A stretch of DNA of 39,583 bases, taken from NCBI RefSeq assembly GCF_004353905.1, contig NZ_SMOD01000057.1, positions 1-39,583 on the forward strand, read 5' to 3'. The notes under the pieces were generated by a model. That model made no database searches and was not told the DNA's origin. It was given only the letters and a program-made list of their open reading frames with translations. A program made the position numbers and the translations under genes. Below are positions 1 to 9,081 of this stretch, piece by piece (the stretch's first letter is position 1; every line of letters starts with the position of its first letter). Origin of the DNA: Paraburkholderia guartelaensis. GTDB lineage: Bacteria > Pseudomonadota > Gammaproteobacteria > Burkholderiales > Burkholderiaceae.

Positions 1-1108
1 CCGAGATCACCGCCGCGAGCGAACTCCAGCCGCGGAAGAAGAACATGAAGATGAACGAGACGAGCAGGTTGAACCACATCGCGTTACGCGGCACGCCGTA
101 GAACGGGTGCACGTTGCCGAACATCTTCGGCATCGTGTTGTTGCGCTCCATCGCGTAGATCATGCGCGAGGTCGTCGCCATGTAGGTCGTACCGGTGCCG
201 CTCGGGCTCACGAATGCGTCGACGTAGAGCAGGATCGCGAGCCAGTTCAGGTTCAGCGCGATCGCGAGTTCGGCGAACGGCGACTTGAAGTTGAACGTGT
301 TCCAGCCCTTAGCGACGTCGGCCGGATTGACCGCGCCGATATAGGCGACCTGCAGCAGCACGTAGATCACGAGTGCGCAGAGAATCGAGCCGATCACTGC
401 GAACGGCACGCTCTTGGCAGGATTGCGCGCTTCACCCGCGAGGTTGATCGGGCTCTGGAAGCCGTTGAACGCGAACACGATGCCGCTCGTGGCGACTGCC
501 GTGAACACCGCCGACCAGCCATACGGCGCGAACGTGGTCGTTTCGCCGAAATTCTCGTGGTGGAAGCTTCCAGCCATCAGGCCAATGATCGTCAGACCCG
601 GGATGATGAACTTGAAGATCGTGATCGCGCTGTTGGCACGCGCGAACAGTTTCACGCCCCAATAGTTGAGCATGAAGTAGATGATCACGAGAATCGCGGA
701 GAGCCCGAGCCCTGAATGCGTCAATGACCCGTCGACGAAGAGCGCATGCGCCCACTCATAGGGCCAGGTGCTCATGTACTGGATCGAGGCTTCGGCTTCG
801 ATCGGGATCACCGAGACAATGGCGATCCAGTTTGCCCACGCGCTGATGAAGCCCACGAGAGCGCCGTGCGAGTAGCGGGCATAGCGGACCATACCGCCCG
901 ACTCCGGGAACATCGCACCGAGTTCGGCGTAGGTGAGCGCGATGGCCAGAATGACCACGGCGCCGATGATCCAGGCGCAGACAGCCGCCGGACCTGCAAT
1001 TTTCGCCGCCTTCCACGCGCCGAACAGCCAGCCCGAACCGATGATCGAGCCGAGGCCGGTGAACATCAGCGCGAACGGGCCGATGTTCCGTTGTATCGAT
1101 TGCTTCAC
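1..1108 (-). CDS. APC-family amino-acid permease (C-terminus outside window)
   Basis: Inner-membrane amino-acid transporter of the amino acid-polyamine-organocation superfamily. Reading from a GTG at 1108, 369 codons stay open to the window edge. The N-terminus carries the APC TM1 signature FTGLGSIIGSGWLFGAW, followed by about eight further hydrophobic segments, so the last part of a roughly 500-residue protein is missing. The only nearby ATG (1110) is followed at once by a TGA, which makes GTG the start; GGAGA lies just upstream at about 1113-1117. The TM1 motif resembles the YveA-like aspartate/proton symporter branch, but the substrate is inferred only. A palindrome about 220 bases upstream (1327-1343) may be its operator. 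Confidence 0.9.
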   Translation of the reverse strand, partial: MKQSIQRNIGPFALMFTGLGSIIGSGWLFGAWKAAKIAGPAAVCAWIIGAVVILAIALTYAELGAMFPESGGMVRYARYSHGALVGFISAWANWIAIVSVIPIEAEASIQYMSTWPYEWAHALFVDGSLTHSGLGLSAILVIIYFMLNYWGVKLFARANSAITIFKFIIPGLTIIGLMAGSFHHENFGETTTFAPYGWSAVFTAVATSGIVFAFNGFQSPINLAGEARNPAKSVPFAVIGSILCALVIYVLLQVAYIGAVNPADVAKGWNTFNFKSPFAELAIALNLNWLAILLYVDAFVSPSGTGTTYMATTSRMIYAMERNNTMPKMFGNVHPFYGVPRNAMWFNLLVSFIFMFFFRGWSSLAAVIS

Positions 1109-1710
1109 ATTGTCTCCTACGTTATGGACAGCGCGAGCGAGCCATACCGGGTACGGCATACCTGTCCCGTACCGAGCCCGCATAACGCAGGTGGCCGGCC
1201 CTGAAAGCGCATGTCCTTGTTGTAATACCCTGGTGATGCTGAGATGTAGAGGCAACCGCAATTGCTGCGGAGACGCGATGATGAAGTGGCCTGATGTGAT
1301 CGTCTAATGCTGTGTCGGCATGGACATATGCAAACTTTGCATAAGAATGGGGCTACGCTGACCGAAGATCACGGAGATTTCACCCTTTTGTTATCGCCGA
1401 TTCTCACGCGCTTCGCTTACAGGTGAATCGCAATGCATCGGACATGTCCGGATCCGACCTCGTCTCCCACGTATCAGGCATTACCGTCCGATGGCATCAG
1501 ACAACACCGGCCGATCTCCGAGGCATCAGGAAACGGGAAAGACGCCGCCCCACGGTCTCATCCCTTCGCACTGCACGCAGGCCTGAGGAATGTCTTCGGG
1601 CGCAAGGGGCATGACAAAGTTCACATCACCCACCATACCTGCGCGTAACATCGCTGGTGCGCGCCGTCAGCACGCCTCTCGCGATCTCTTTCTACTTCTG
1701 GAGGTTCTGT
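1109..1710. other. Long intergenic region between permease and DUF3597 gene
   Basis: No ORF here has credible codon use or a ribosome site. It contains a 7-bp-stem inverted repeat close to the permease start (arms 1150-1156 and 1167-1173) and the palindrome annotated separately. The region presumably carries divergent promoters for the permease and the DUF3597 gene. Confidence 0.6.
1327..1343. promoter_or_regulatory. Perfect palindrome TATGCAAA-C-TTTGCATA, candidate operator
   Basis: Two perfect 8-base arms around a single C, AT-rich within GC-rich DNA. The size and symmetry suit a dimeric regulator. It lies about 220 bases upstream of the permease start in the divergent intergenic region. 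The regulator is unknown and none is encoded next to it in the window. Confidence 0.45.
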
Positions 1711-2112
1711 ATGAGCATTTTTGGCGAAATTGTCAGCAAGCTGTTTGGCAAGGCGAAACCGGATCAGCCACCGCCCGCGACCGAGCCTGCGCCGGATCCC
1801 ACTACGGTACAGGCCGCCGCTCCGGACACACCGCCGACCGCTGCACCGCTGGCCGATGTTGACGTCGCCGCGGTCATGGATCAGCTCGTGAGCGAAAGCG
1901 GGCAAACACTCAACTGGCGCACGTCCATCGTCGACACGATGAAGGCGTTGGGTGTCGACAGTAGCCTGGAGCACCGCAAGCAACTGGCGCAGGAACTGAA
2001 GTACGACGGTGACATGGACGACTCCGCAACCATGAATGTGTGGCTGCACAAACAGCTCATGCAGGCGCTCGCCGCAAACGGCGGAAAGCTGCCGTCCGAT
2101 CTGGCGACCTGA
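1711..2112 (+). CDS. DUF3597 family protein
   Basis: A 133-residue protein of unknown function. It begins MSIFGEIVSKLFGKAK, then has a proline/alanine-rich linker (about 20-55), then the conserved C-terminal DUF3597 block with NWRTSIVDTMKALGVDSS, QELKYDGD and MNVWLHKQLM. This short N-terminal helix, flexible linker and helical domain is the usual architecture and length of the family. The start at 1711 is preferred over an in-frame upstream one at 1657 because GGAGG sits six bases before it (1700-1704) and the N-terminus matches the family. A hairpin follows 16 bases after the stop. Probably monocistronic. Confidence 0.9.
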   Translation: MSIFGEIVSKLFGKAKPDQPPPATEPAPDPTTVQAAAPDTPPTAAPLADVDVAAVMDQLVSESGQTLNWRTSIVDTMKALGVDSSLEHRKQLAQELKYDGDMDDSATMNVWLHKQLMQALAANGGKLPSDLAT

Positions 2113-2664
2113 GCCCCCTGTCCCCTGCGGAGACGGTCAGCAAATGCCGTCTCCTGGCTGATCGGCCATTGGTGCCTTTCCGGCCCAAAGCCGCCGCACT
2201 GCGGTCTTTGCGCGGGCAACAAACAAAGGATAAAAGGATACGGCCGTAACGACGTGTCTTCGCACAGCATGATCGCCAACGCCATCTCCCTGCCGATGTG
2301 CTGGAATGGACCAACATGGACTCGGTGATGTCGCGACGGAGTGCGCGAGTCGCTTGCACGATCATCTGGCAGCGGCATGACAAGTCGCGCCATCGGAATA
2401 AGATTTGAATGGCCTGAAGTCGAATTGCCCTGCAAAAGGAAGTTCGGGTTGTGACAGCGCTTCCACCGATACGGCCCTGTGTGTCTGCACACCGTGTTGC
2501 CATCGTGAAGTAGTCTGCTCTGCACCGCGGCGCCCACGTTTCAGCCTGAACCCATCATGTCCGGCGCGCACAGTCTTCGCTGAGTCCAGGCATGACGAGT
2601 CGGGACGCAAACCCAGAGATACGGATGCCGCCGCGTAAGACATCAGGTACACAGTGAAAGCAGA
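2113..2664. other. Intergenic region, no gene recognised
   Basis: Apart from the hairpin after the DUF3597 gene I see no gene. Several overlapping open frames exist on both strands but their translations are arginine/cysteine-rich and lack ribosome sites, as expected for GC-rich non-coding DNA. The flanking genes converge here. Confidence 0.5.
2129..2154 (+). terminator. Hairpin downstream of the DUF3597 gene
   Basis: Arms GGAGACGG (2129-2136) and CCGTCTCC (2147-2154) pair perfectly over 8 bp with a 10-base loop, 16 bases after the stop codon. No T-run follows, so it could be a processing or weak terminator structure rather than a classical intrinsic terminator. Confidence 0.5.
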
Positions 2665-3129
2665 CTATTCCCACGAGCCTATATCGGCGTCGTCGCCTTC
2701 ACCGCCTTGCCTTGCGTCGGCGCCGTAGCTGAATATGTCAATCTCACCATGCACGCCCGGATTGAGATAACGGTACGGGTTACCCCATGGATCGGTCGGC
2801 AAACGCTGGAGATAGCCGCCGTCCCTCCAGTAGAACGGCACCGGATCAGAAGTAGGTTTCTCGGTCAGCGCCCGCAGGCCTTGCTCCTGGGTTGGATATC
2901 GGCCGTTGTCGCGATGGTATAGCATCAGCGCCTTCGTGATCATGGCGATGTCCTGTTTTGCAGCGACACGCTTCACCTCTTCCGGGCCGCTCGTGATCTT
3001 CAAGGTGAATAGTGTGGCTAGCAGGCCGAGCATCGCAACCAGAACAATAGTTCTTTTAAACCCAAATCCGTGCTGATCACGGCTGTGCAGACCCGTTGTA
3101 TCCGTGAGGCGAACAGTCCTCATTTTCAT
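2665..3129 (-). CDS. GspG-like type II secretion pseudopilin, orphan
   Basis: A 154-residue protein matching the GspG major pseudopilin. One N-terminal membrane helix (about 24-46) is followed by the globular C-terminal part with the family blocks YHRDNGRYPTQEQGLRAL, LPTDPWGNPYRY and DIFSYGADARQGGEGDDADI, including the acidic calcium-binding-like end. The N-terminus is odd: where GspG has G|FTLIE, this protein has GFGFKRT, so the prepilin-peptidase glycine is present but the conserved Glu at +5 is Arg. No other gsp gene is in the window. It could be a divergent pseudopilin used in trans by a T2SS elsewhere, or a protein that stays anchored unprocessed. No strong ribosome site is visible; the start may be Met1 or Met3. 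Confidence 0.8.
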   Translation of the reverse strand: MKMRTVRLTDTTGLHSRDQHGFGFKRTIVLVAMLGLLATLFTLKITSGPEEVKRVAAKQDIAMITKALMLYHRDNGRYPTQEQGLRALTEKPTSDPVPFYWRDGGYLQRLPTDPWGNPYRYLNPGVHGEIDIFSYGADARQGGEGDDADIGSWE

Positions 3130-3762
3130 AACTTGTTGCCTATTATTCGTGAAGAAACGCGCGGGCGTCCTCGCGGCCGGAGAGCGGTCAAATAAGCCCG
3201 GCCGGTCATTTTAAGTTTTGTCCTCGTAGGCATGTAAGCTAGATGTCGTGTAGCGGTCAGACAAGGGATGGCGACGGGGATTGGAGCAGATCCTCCGCCC
3301 AGACCGAAGGCGTATCGTCAATCGCCAGCACGGGGATGGCAGTTAGACTACAAAAGCAGCCGCTGCTGTCGCCAATGGCCAAACGCCGCTTCTCGGTCGC
3401 CTGCGGGCACACGCGTCGGGCTGTAGGCGGACCATCTCCGGCCATTGTCCGGTGCTTTCCCACGGACATTTGAACGTCGTTTCCGCAGTCGACAGCGGAC
3501 CCTTTGTGCGCGAATCCGCGTCGTGGCTACGCCCGCTCCACCCAGTGCCAGTTGCGCCAAATGCGCCTGCGATTAGCTGTCGAATACGCCTATCACCGTC
3601 TGCCTCATGACAGTTTCTCTCGTAGTTCAACGAGGCGCTCTCGCCGCCGTCCTGGCGAGAAGTACAGCGCGCGTGCCCAACCCCCGCGTCGGCCGAATCG
3701 GTCGTCTACAAATGCTTCCCGGTTCATGGGCGGCGACCTCCTCCAGTCGCTGCCGTTAGCGC
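3130..3762. other. Intergenic region, no gene recognised
   Basis: About 630 bases between the GspG-like gene and the sialidase-like gene. The open frames are short, overlapping and arginine-rich with no ribosome sites. I see no RNA gene, mobile-element end or convincing terminator. Confidence 0.5.
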
Positions 3763-5445
3763 TCACGGTAAGGTGATCTTGCGGGTGTATTCGGCAGTCA
3801 CGTTGGCACTCGTGGCAACACCGAATAAGGGGTAAATAGTTTTGGGTCCGCTAGCGGCCAGACCCATGTAGTCGCCGAGGAAATGTCCACCCGCTACGGG
3901 TGCGTTAAGGATGTTGAACGAGGCGTCAGTCAGTTTCCGTTCGTTACCCCAATTGGCGGAGTTCGTGCACGCAGTCGCGGTCGGGCAGAACACCGCGAAA
4001 TAGTCGCTGCCCTCGAAGCCCACAGGCGTGTTCGTGTCATTGCGAAAGTCGTAGTAAGTCACCACGATCGTATTGCCGTCGCCCGACGGCACTATCGCCG
4101 GAATGTAAGCCTGCTGACGGCAGGGGTTCGTACCGTTCGGCGGCGTCTTGTTGATCATCACGGGTGCTGACCAGGTCGCCCCGCCGTCATCCGACTCGCT
4201 GAAGACGATCCCGACAACCGGAATCGATCCGGTGGGTGTGGTGCAGGTCCCGGACGAAAAGCGATCGTCTTGCCAGGCAAGATAGATAGCCCCCGAGACC
4301 GGGTTCACAGCGACACTGTAGAGAATGGCGGCGTCGCGTATCGGCTGACCGCTGTCAGGTGTGACCACGCTGGTGACCACGCCGCCGACCGTATGAATAT
4401 CGTTGGTGAACGTCGGCCCCGACCAGTTCGCGCCTTTGTCCGTCGACTTGATATAGCCGATGCTCAGGGGCGATGGCGTGACGTTGATCGCGGTGAAGAA
4501 GTTGAGCAGGGTTCCATCAGGCAGCACGCGCACCATGTTGTCGATTGTCTGCGCATTCGTGCCCGGCTGGTAGATCGGTGCGGCTGTGCTCCACGTCACG
4601 CCATTGTCGGTGGACCGTGAGAAGAAGCTCGGCCCGGTGAAACTAAATTTGGAGAAGGGGGCACCACCCGCGCACGGCGGTGTCCCACATGTCGAAGAAA
4701 GGCCCGCCAATTGGCGCGCGATCTCAACACCGTCATTTTGCGCGAGCAGTTGGGCGCCCTCCTTCGTGGGCGGGAACACACTCAACTGATCCCAGACCGC
4801 ATAGACGTATTTGTTCGCGGTCGGATCCGCAGTGAGCGAGTTCTTGTCATTGAGCACGTGCGGCGAGTTGGTGCGGATCAGCGTAACGGGAGGCTGCCAA
4901 GTCGCGCCGTGGTCAGCGGAGCGGCTGACCAGCATCCCGCTATTTCGGGCTCCGAAAGGAGTCGTCGGCTGCGCGGGGTCCAGAACCAGAGAGAAAAAAA
5001 AGGCCGTTCCGTCTTGTGCAAAATCTACCCAGGGATCGGAAGCTCGCCGGAATTTGCCTCCGGTGCACGCAGTCACGCCAGACGGAATCGAATTGGACCA
5101 GGTGGTGCCCGCATCACTCGAGACGACGCCGACAAGCCCGCGTGAACCGCCGTCGTTCCAGCGATCCTGCTGGTGGCCGGCGAGGAGGCGAGACGTGTCG
5201 GTCGGATCGACCGCAATCCATGGCTCGATCGAGGTCGCAAAATACGGGACGCTGCCAAATGCCGATTCCTGCGCATGCACCTAGTCGGCGGTGCATCCGC
5301 TGAACGGGTCGCCCGCAGCTACCTGGACGAGCGATCCGAGTGTTTGCGCGTTCGCGCCTGGGCCGATCGAGCACGTGAGCGCTATGACGCCGCCTGCCAT
5401 GCCCTGGAAAGCAAACCGGGATAAGCGCCTGATATTGATTTTCAT
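3763..5445 (-). pseudogene. Secreted sialidase/BNR-repeat protein interrupted by an in-frame amber codon
   Basis: Predicted exported beta-propeller protein of the exo-alpha-sialidase superfamily. The reading frame starts at ATG 5445 (GAGG upstream) with a clear signal peptide (basic KINIRRLSR, hydrophobic core, cleavage near ANA-Q). It runs 54 codons to ...DPFSGCTAD, then a TAG at 5281-5283, then continues in the same frame for 505 residues to 3763. The downstream part has five Asp-box motifs (SSDAGTTW, SADHGATW, STDNGVTW, STDKGANW, SDDGGATW). The GCTAD segment leads directly into VEPW-like propeller sequence, so the TAG seems to replace one sense codon in an otherwise intact gene of about 560 codons. 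A GTG directly after the TAG could restart translation but would lack the signal peptide. Most likely a recent nonsense mutation; suppression or sequence error are alternatives. Confidence 0.8.
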
Positions 5446-6192
5446 TCTGAGCCTCGCGAAAAAGGGAAAACGCCTGTGCACTGCCGGCTGTCCATCACCG
5501 GCGCAATGACTTCCACACCGTGATCTTCCGGTACATGTGAAAACGACTTGCCCCACCGCAAAACCAACGCTTGCTACCGTCCGCCTGAACATGCAGCGAA
5601 GATGCAACTACCAAAACACACTAGGTCGTGAGAGTCGCATTTGTGTGAAAAAAACATTACGGATGCCAGTTCATCGCGCGGCGCCCCCACGAATATTGGC
5701 GTGGTACGAGGATTGCAGAACCACGGTCAATTCATGTATGCGCTTGCAGAAGCATAACGACTGAGTTCCAGGAGAGCCATAGAGGACCGCGTGCTCGACG
5801 CCTCAGCTCTTTCATGCATCGTCGTTTTATTCGGAATGCTTATTTAATGTGAATGAGAATGATCGCGCTTCCAGATCGGCTACTGCCAACCACTCCAGGC
5901 AGAAGTCGGCCTCGGCCAACAGCGGCCTTTCGCCTGCGCCGTCGCTCGGATATTTAGGCGTCGGTTCTATCCAGGAAACGGCCGTTCGATTCGCGACATC
6001 AAACATTGCATCATCGGCGAATGCCGACGGTCACCGACCGGACGGTGTGCCACTGCAGTCGATTGCTTTGCCCGTCATCGCTAACCGGCAACATCAGCCG
6101 ATAGTCGCCAGCATGTTCGGTGCGAATCGCATCGCCGTGTGGTCCGAGTCGGTGACAAAATTATTGAGCTCCACGATGGGACTGAGCGTGGC
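5446..6192. other. Intergenic region with only doubtful short ORFs
   Basis: About 750 bases upstream of the sialidase-like gene. A plus-strand frame of 115 codons (5849-6196) and a minus-strand frame of 59 codons (5827-6006) are open but neither has a ribosome site or a recognisable family, and they overlap each other. I treat both as unproven. The part near 5640-5840 is AT-richer than its surroundings and may hold promoters. Confidence 0.4.
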
Positions 6193-6552
6193 CTAGAGTG
6201 ACGCGCCCGCCACTCGAATGCGGTTTTCAACCCGTACGGTGCCACCGACCTGCCTGGCAGCTTCCGTGGCGAGAGGAATCTGCCCGGAATCCGAAACCGA
6301 ACCGTTCAACGTGACAATACTGTCATGTGCCTTGACAAGAATCTGCGTCGAATTCAGTCCACGTGTTCGCGCAAGCCGGCTCGCAATCTGGCGTGCGAGC
6401 TTTCTGTCGCCGACGCTCGAGGCCATCGTGTCCATAAGCATGGCCGACGGTGCACTTGCTGTCGCTTCTTGTTGCGTCGCCTGTGCACCGCAAGCAACGA
6501 TGGCGAAGAATGTCGCCACCAAAGCGGACGATATCTGCCGTTTAATATTCAT
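6193..6552 (-). CDS. Periplasmic BON-domain protein
   Basis: Small exported protein with a signal peptide (MNIKRQISSALVATFFAIVACGAQA, positive start then hydrophobic core) followed by one BON domain: DRKLARQIASRLARTRGLNS, then ILVKAHDSIVTLNGSVSD, then EAARQVGGTVRVENRIRV. BON domains of the OsmY type bind membranes or act in envelope stress. The chosen start gives a normal signal peptide; an in-frame ATG eight codons upstream (6576) is possible. It begins 17-41 bases after the porin stop on the same strand, so the two are probably co-transcribed, which fits an outer-envelope role. Confidence 0.8.
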   Translation of the reverse strand: MNIKRQISSALVATFFAIVACGAQATQQEATASAPSAMLMDTMASSVGDRKLARQIASRLARTRGLNSTQILVKAHDSIVTLNGSVSDSGQIPLATEAARQVGGTVRVENRIRVAGASL

Positions 6553-6592
6553 GCTGTTGGATGGTGGATTGATCATCAGGGTTCAGGCATCG

Positions 6593-7654
6593 TTAGAAGC
6601 GTGTCATCAGCCCAACCGATACGCCAGTCGTGGATCGCGTTCCGGAAGAGATGCCAAGTGCGGCAATATTGGATGGATCGAATCGATAAGCCCCCGAAAA
6701 GCCGTTGTAATCCACTTCCGCGTAAACCTCGGTCTGCTTCGAAAGGAAATATTGTGCAAGCGCGTAGGTCGTGACCTTGTGCCCGCTCGCCGACGGCGCA
6801 TTGCCCAAATGGCTTGCAATATCGTCGTAGAACGCCGCGGTAAATTGCAGTGACAACGTCGGCAACCACACAATGCCGCCACCCGGAATATGATCTCGCC
6901 GCTTCGGCGCAGTATCGCTCACCGCGCTGACACCCAGGTCCGCATAGCTCAGGTAGAGGCGCGCGGGACCGAGTTGAAGCGAGCCGCCTGTCTGAAACGT
7001 CTGCGCCCATTGTGTGGCTGCGGCATTCCATGTCTTCTGGTACGAGATCCCGGCAAGGGCCACTCCCCACTGGTACATCACCGCGCCGGAATAGTTGGTG
7101 CCCGCCCGCGTGTTGCCGGCGACGCCGCCTGGGGAATAGCTCGCGCCGAAACGCAGGCCACCCGCGGACCCCATATACTTGATCGTGTTGTTGAAGCGAG
7201 AATCAAGCGTGAAGTAGTTCGCATCGAACACCACGCCTGGCTCGATCGCGAGCGACTGTCCGCTACCCAGAATCGGGTCGATCTGTATGGCGAAGTCCTC
7301 GTTGGCGTTCAACTGTCTCCCCAAAGTCAGCCGGCCGTAATCGGACACCAGGCCCACGTAGGAAGCTTGGGAAAAAATCGTCCCGGATGTCTTCAACGCG
7401 CCCGTGCCGCTGTTGAATGCCCCTTCCAGCCGGAATATAACCTGGAGATTGCCGCCCAGATCCTCCTTGCCGAAGAAGCCGAATTCGTTGGGCGCGATGA
7501 TATTGTTGTTGAAGCCCACTGCACTACCGCCCTTGAGCCCGTTTGTCCAACGCATACCACCGCCAATTGCGCCGTACAGGGTGACGCTCGACTGCGCGTG
7601 CGAAGCAACGGGAAGGCCCCCTGAGATCAACAGGGCCAGCACGGCTTTTTTCAT
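6593..7654 (-). CDS. Gram-negative outer-membrane porin (trimeric, Burkholderia type)
   Basis: 353 residues, the usual size for the family. A signal peptide (MKKAVLALLISGGLPVASHA) is followed by QSSVTLYGAIGGG, the typical first beta strand of Burkholderia general porins. Further landmarks are GFFGKEDLGGNLQVIFRLE, SYVGL...YGRLTLGRQ, FDANYFTLDSRFNNTIKY, and a C-terminal strand ending in phenylalanine (GVSVGLMTRF), the outer-membrane assembly signal. AAGGAGA lies just upstream of the ATG. It follows the MFS gene by 84 bases on the same strand and precedes the BON gene, so it may admit the substrate of the adjacent catabolic genes. Confidence 0.93.
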   Translation of the reverse strand: MKKAVLALLISGGLPVASHAQSSVTLYGAIGGGMRWTNGLKGGSAVGFNNNIIAPNEFGFFGKEDLGGNLQVIFRLEGAFNSGTGALKTSGTIFSQASYVGLVSDYGRLTLGRQLNANEDFAIQIDPILGSGQSLAIEPGVVFDANYFTLDSRFNNTIKYMGSAGGLRFGASYSPGGVAGNTRAGTNYSGAVMYQWGVALAGISYQKTWNAAATQWAQTFQTGGSLQLGPARLYLSYADLGVSAVSDTAPKRRDHIPGGGIVWLPTLSLQFTAAFYDDIASHLGNAPSASGHKVTTYALAQYFLSKQTEVYAEVDYNGFSGAYRFDPSNIAALGISSGTRSTTGVSVGLMTRF

Positions 7655-7738
7655 ACGTCTCCTTGTCTATTTTTATATAGTTATGCTTATTAACGCGAGG
7701 TATATACACCTAATCGTGAAACGCTTTGCCGAAAACGA

Positions 7739-9043
7739 TCAACCTGGGTTCTGCAAAGTCTCGCACACCGCGGCGTGAGGCTGACCATGCCGGAGCCGGG
7801 CAGCGGAGCGCTGCGGATCGAGGCAGAATGCGCAAAGCACGCCGCAAGCCACCAACATCACGCCGCATGCAAGGCACGCGGCTTCAAAGCCGCGCTCGGT
7901 CGAGCCTCCGGCCGACTCGATCAGCATGCCTGTGACGATGGGCGCCGCAAGACCCGCAAGCGACGAGAAGCCATTGCTGAGGGCGAGGATGCCGCCGCGT
8001 TGAGCGTCGGGCGTGACTTCGCCGAGCATAGCCGGTCCAATCGAGTACATGACCAGCGTCATGCCGCTGCCCACCGTCAACATGGCGAACTTCGCGAGCG
8101 GTGGCAAACCGGGTAGCGCGAGCGCCGCAATCAACGCCCCGGCGCAAGCTAGCGCCGCAGCAACGAAGCTGCCGCGTCCGCGCCTCGACGGCACGCCCCG
8201 AGCAAGCAGCCGCTGCGAGACCGCGGCAAGCGCGAGGCTCAAGGGCGATGAAATCGCAACGGAGAGCGCGAACATGCGCCCTGCCGCATGCGCTTCGTAG
8301 CCCATGCCGAGTTGTAGCCAGCGGGGAATCCATGTGAGTGTCATGGCGAGAATCCAGTTCGCCGCGAAGTGGCCGACTAATGTGCCCAGCACGGTCCGGT
8401 CGGTCAGCAGCAAGGCGTAAGGAACGCGAGCATCGTGTGAGCCGGGCGCGCGCGTGGACAAACGGCCTTCGGCGCCGAGGAATAACCAGGCCGTGCACCA
8501 CAGCGCGCCAAGGGCGGCCAGCACGAGGAAGTTCGCTCGCCAGCCCCAATGTGCAGTGATGACCGGGATGGCCAGGCCGGCCACCAGCAGTCCGAGCGCG
8601 CTCCCCTGATGCAAGACCGCGACCGGAAGATTGCGCTTTTCGTCGGGAAACCACTTGTAGATCGCATGCACCGCGACTGGCGAGGCCGGCCCTTCGCTTG
8701 CACCGAGCAACACACGGCACGCAATGACGCCCCAGATCGAACCGGCCACGAGCATGGGCAACTGAAGGACTGCCCACGCCGCGGCCATCGCAAGCAGCAG
8801 CCATTTCGTCGAGGTACGGTTCGCCAACAGCCCGCCCAGCACAGCCGAAATCGAGAACAGCCAGTTCAGGCTGCCCCCGATCACGCCGAACTCCGTAGGC
8901 GACAGATGAAGCTCGCGCATCATCGGTACCGAGACGAGACCCAGCACCACCTTGTCGAGGAAATTCACCAGCATCATCAATGCCAGCATCACCGCAATCG
9001 GCCATGCGCGTGCAGGCTGGTAAGTGAGGTTTCCGGTTGCCAC
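7739..9043 (-). CDS. MFS transporter, anion:cation symporter-like
   Basis: Major facilitator superfamily permease of 434 residues with about 12 membrane helices. Between helices 2 and 3 is the MFS motif-A region (GGLLANRTSTKW), and helix 4 carries RVLLGASEGPASPVAVHAIYKW, typical of the organic-anion (ACS) branch. The open frame extends much further upstream, but that part lies over the CoA transferase gene. The real start is the GTG at 9043, with GGAGAC seven bases before it. The stop of the upstream CoA transferase gene is 38 bases away. It probably imports the acid activated by the neighbouring CoA transferase; substrate unknown. Confidence 0.88.
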   Translation of the reverse strand: MATGNLTYQPARAWPIAVMLALMMLVNFLDKVVLGLVSVPMMRELHLSPTEFGVIGGSLNWLFSISAVLGGLLANRTSTKWLLLAMAAAWAVLQLPMLVAGSIWGVIACRVLLGASEGPASPVAVHAIYKWFPDEKRNLPVAVLHQGSALGLLVAGLAIPVITAHWGWRANFLVLAALGALWCTAWLFLGAEGRLSTRAPGSHDARVPYALLLTDRTVLGTLVGHFAANWILAMTLTWIPRWLQLGMGYEAHAAGRMFALSVAISSPLSLALAAVSQRLLARGVPSRRGRGSFVAAALACAGALIAALALPGLPPLAKFAMLTVGSGMTLVMYSIGPAMLGEVTPDAQRGGILALSNGFSSLAGLAAPIVTGMLIESAGGSTERGFEAACLACGVMLVACGVLCAFCLDPQRSAARLRHGQPHAAVCETLQNPG

Positions 9044-9081
9044 TGCATCTGTCTCCGTGTATTTGTTTCTTGTTCGGCGCC

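Noticed and set aside
107..1204. Plus-strand open frames of 150-200 codons over the permease
   Set aside because: Their translations are Arg/His/Glu-rich reverse-strand shadows of the permease, which has clear APC motifs and membrane segments.
5849..6196. 115-codon plus-strand ORF
   Set aside because: No ribosome site, no family resemblance, and overlap with another doubtful frame on the minus strand.
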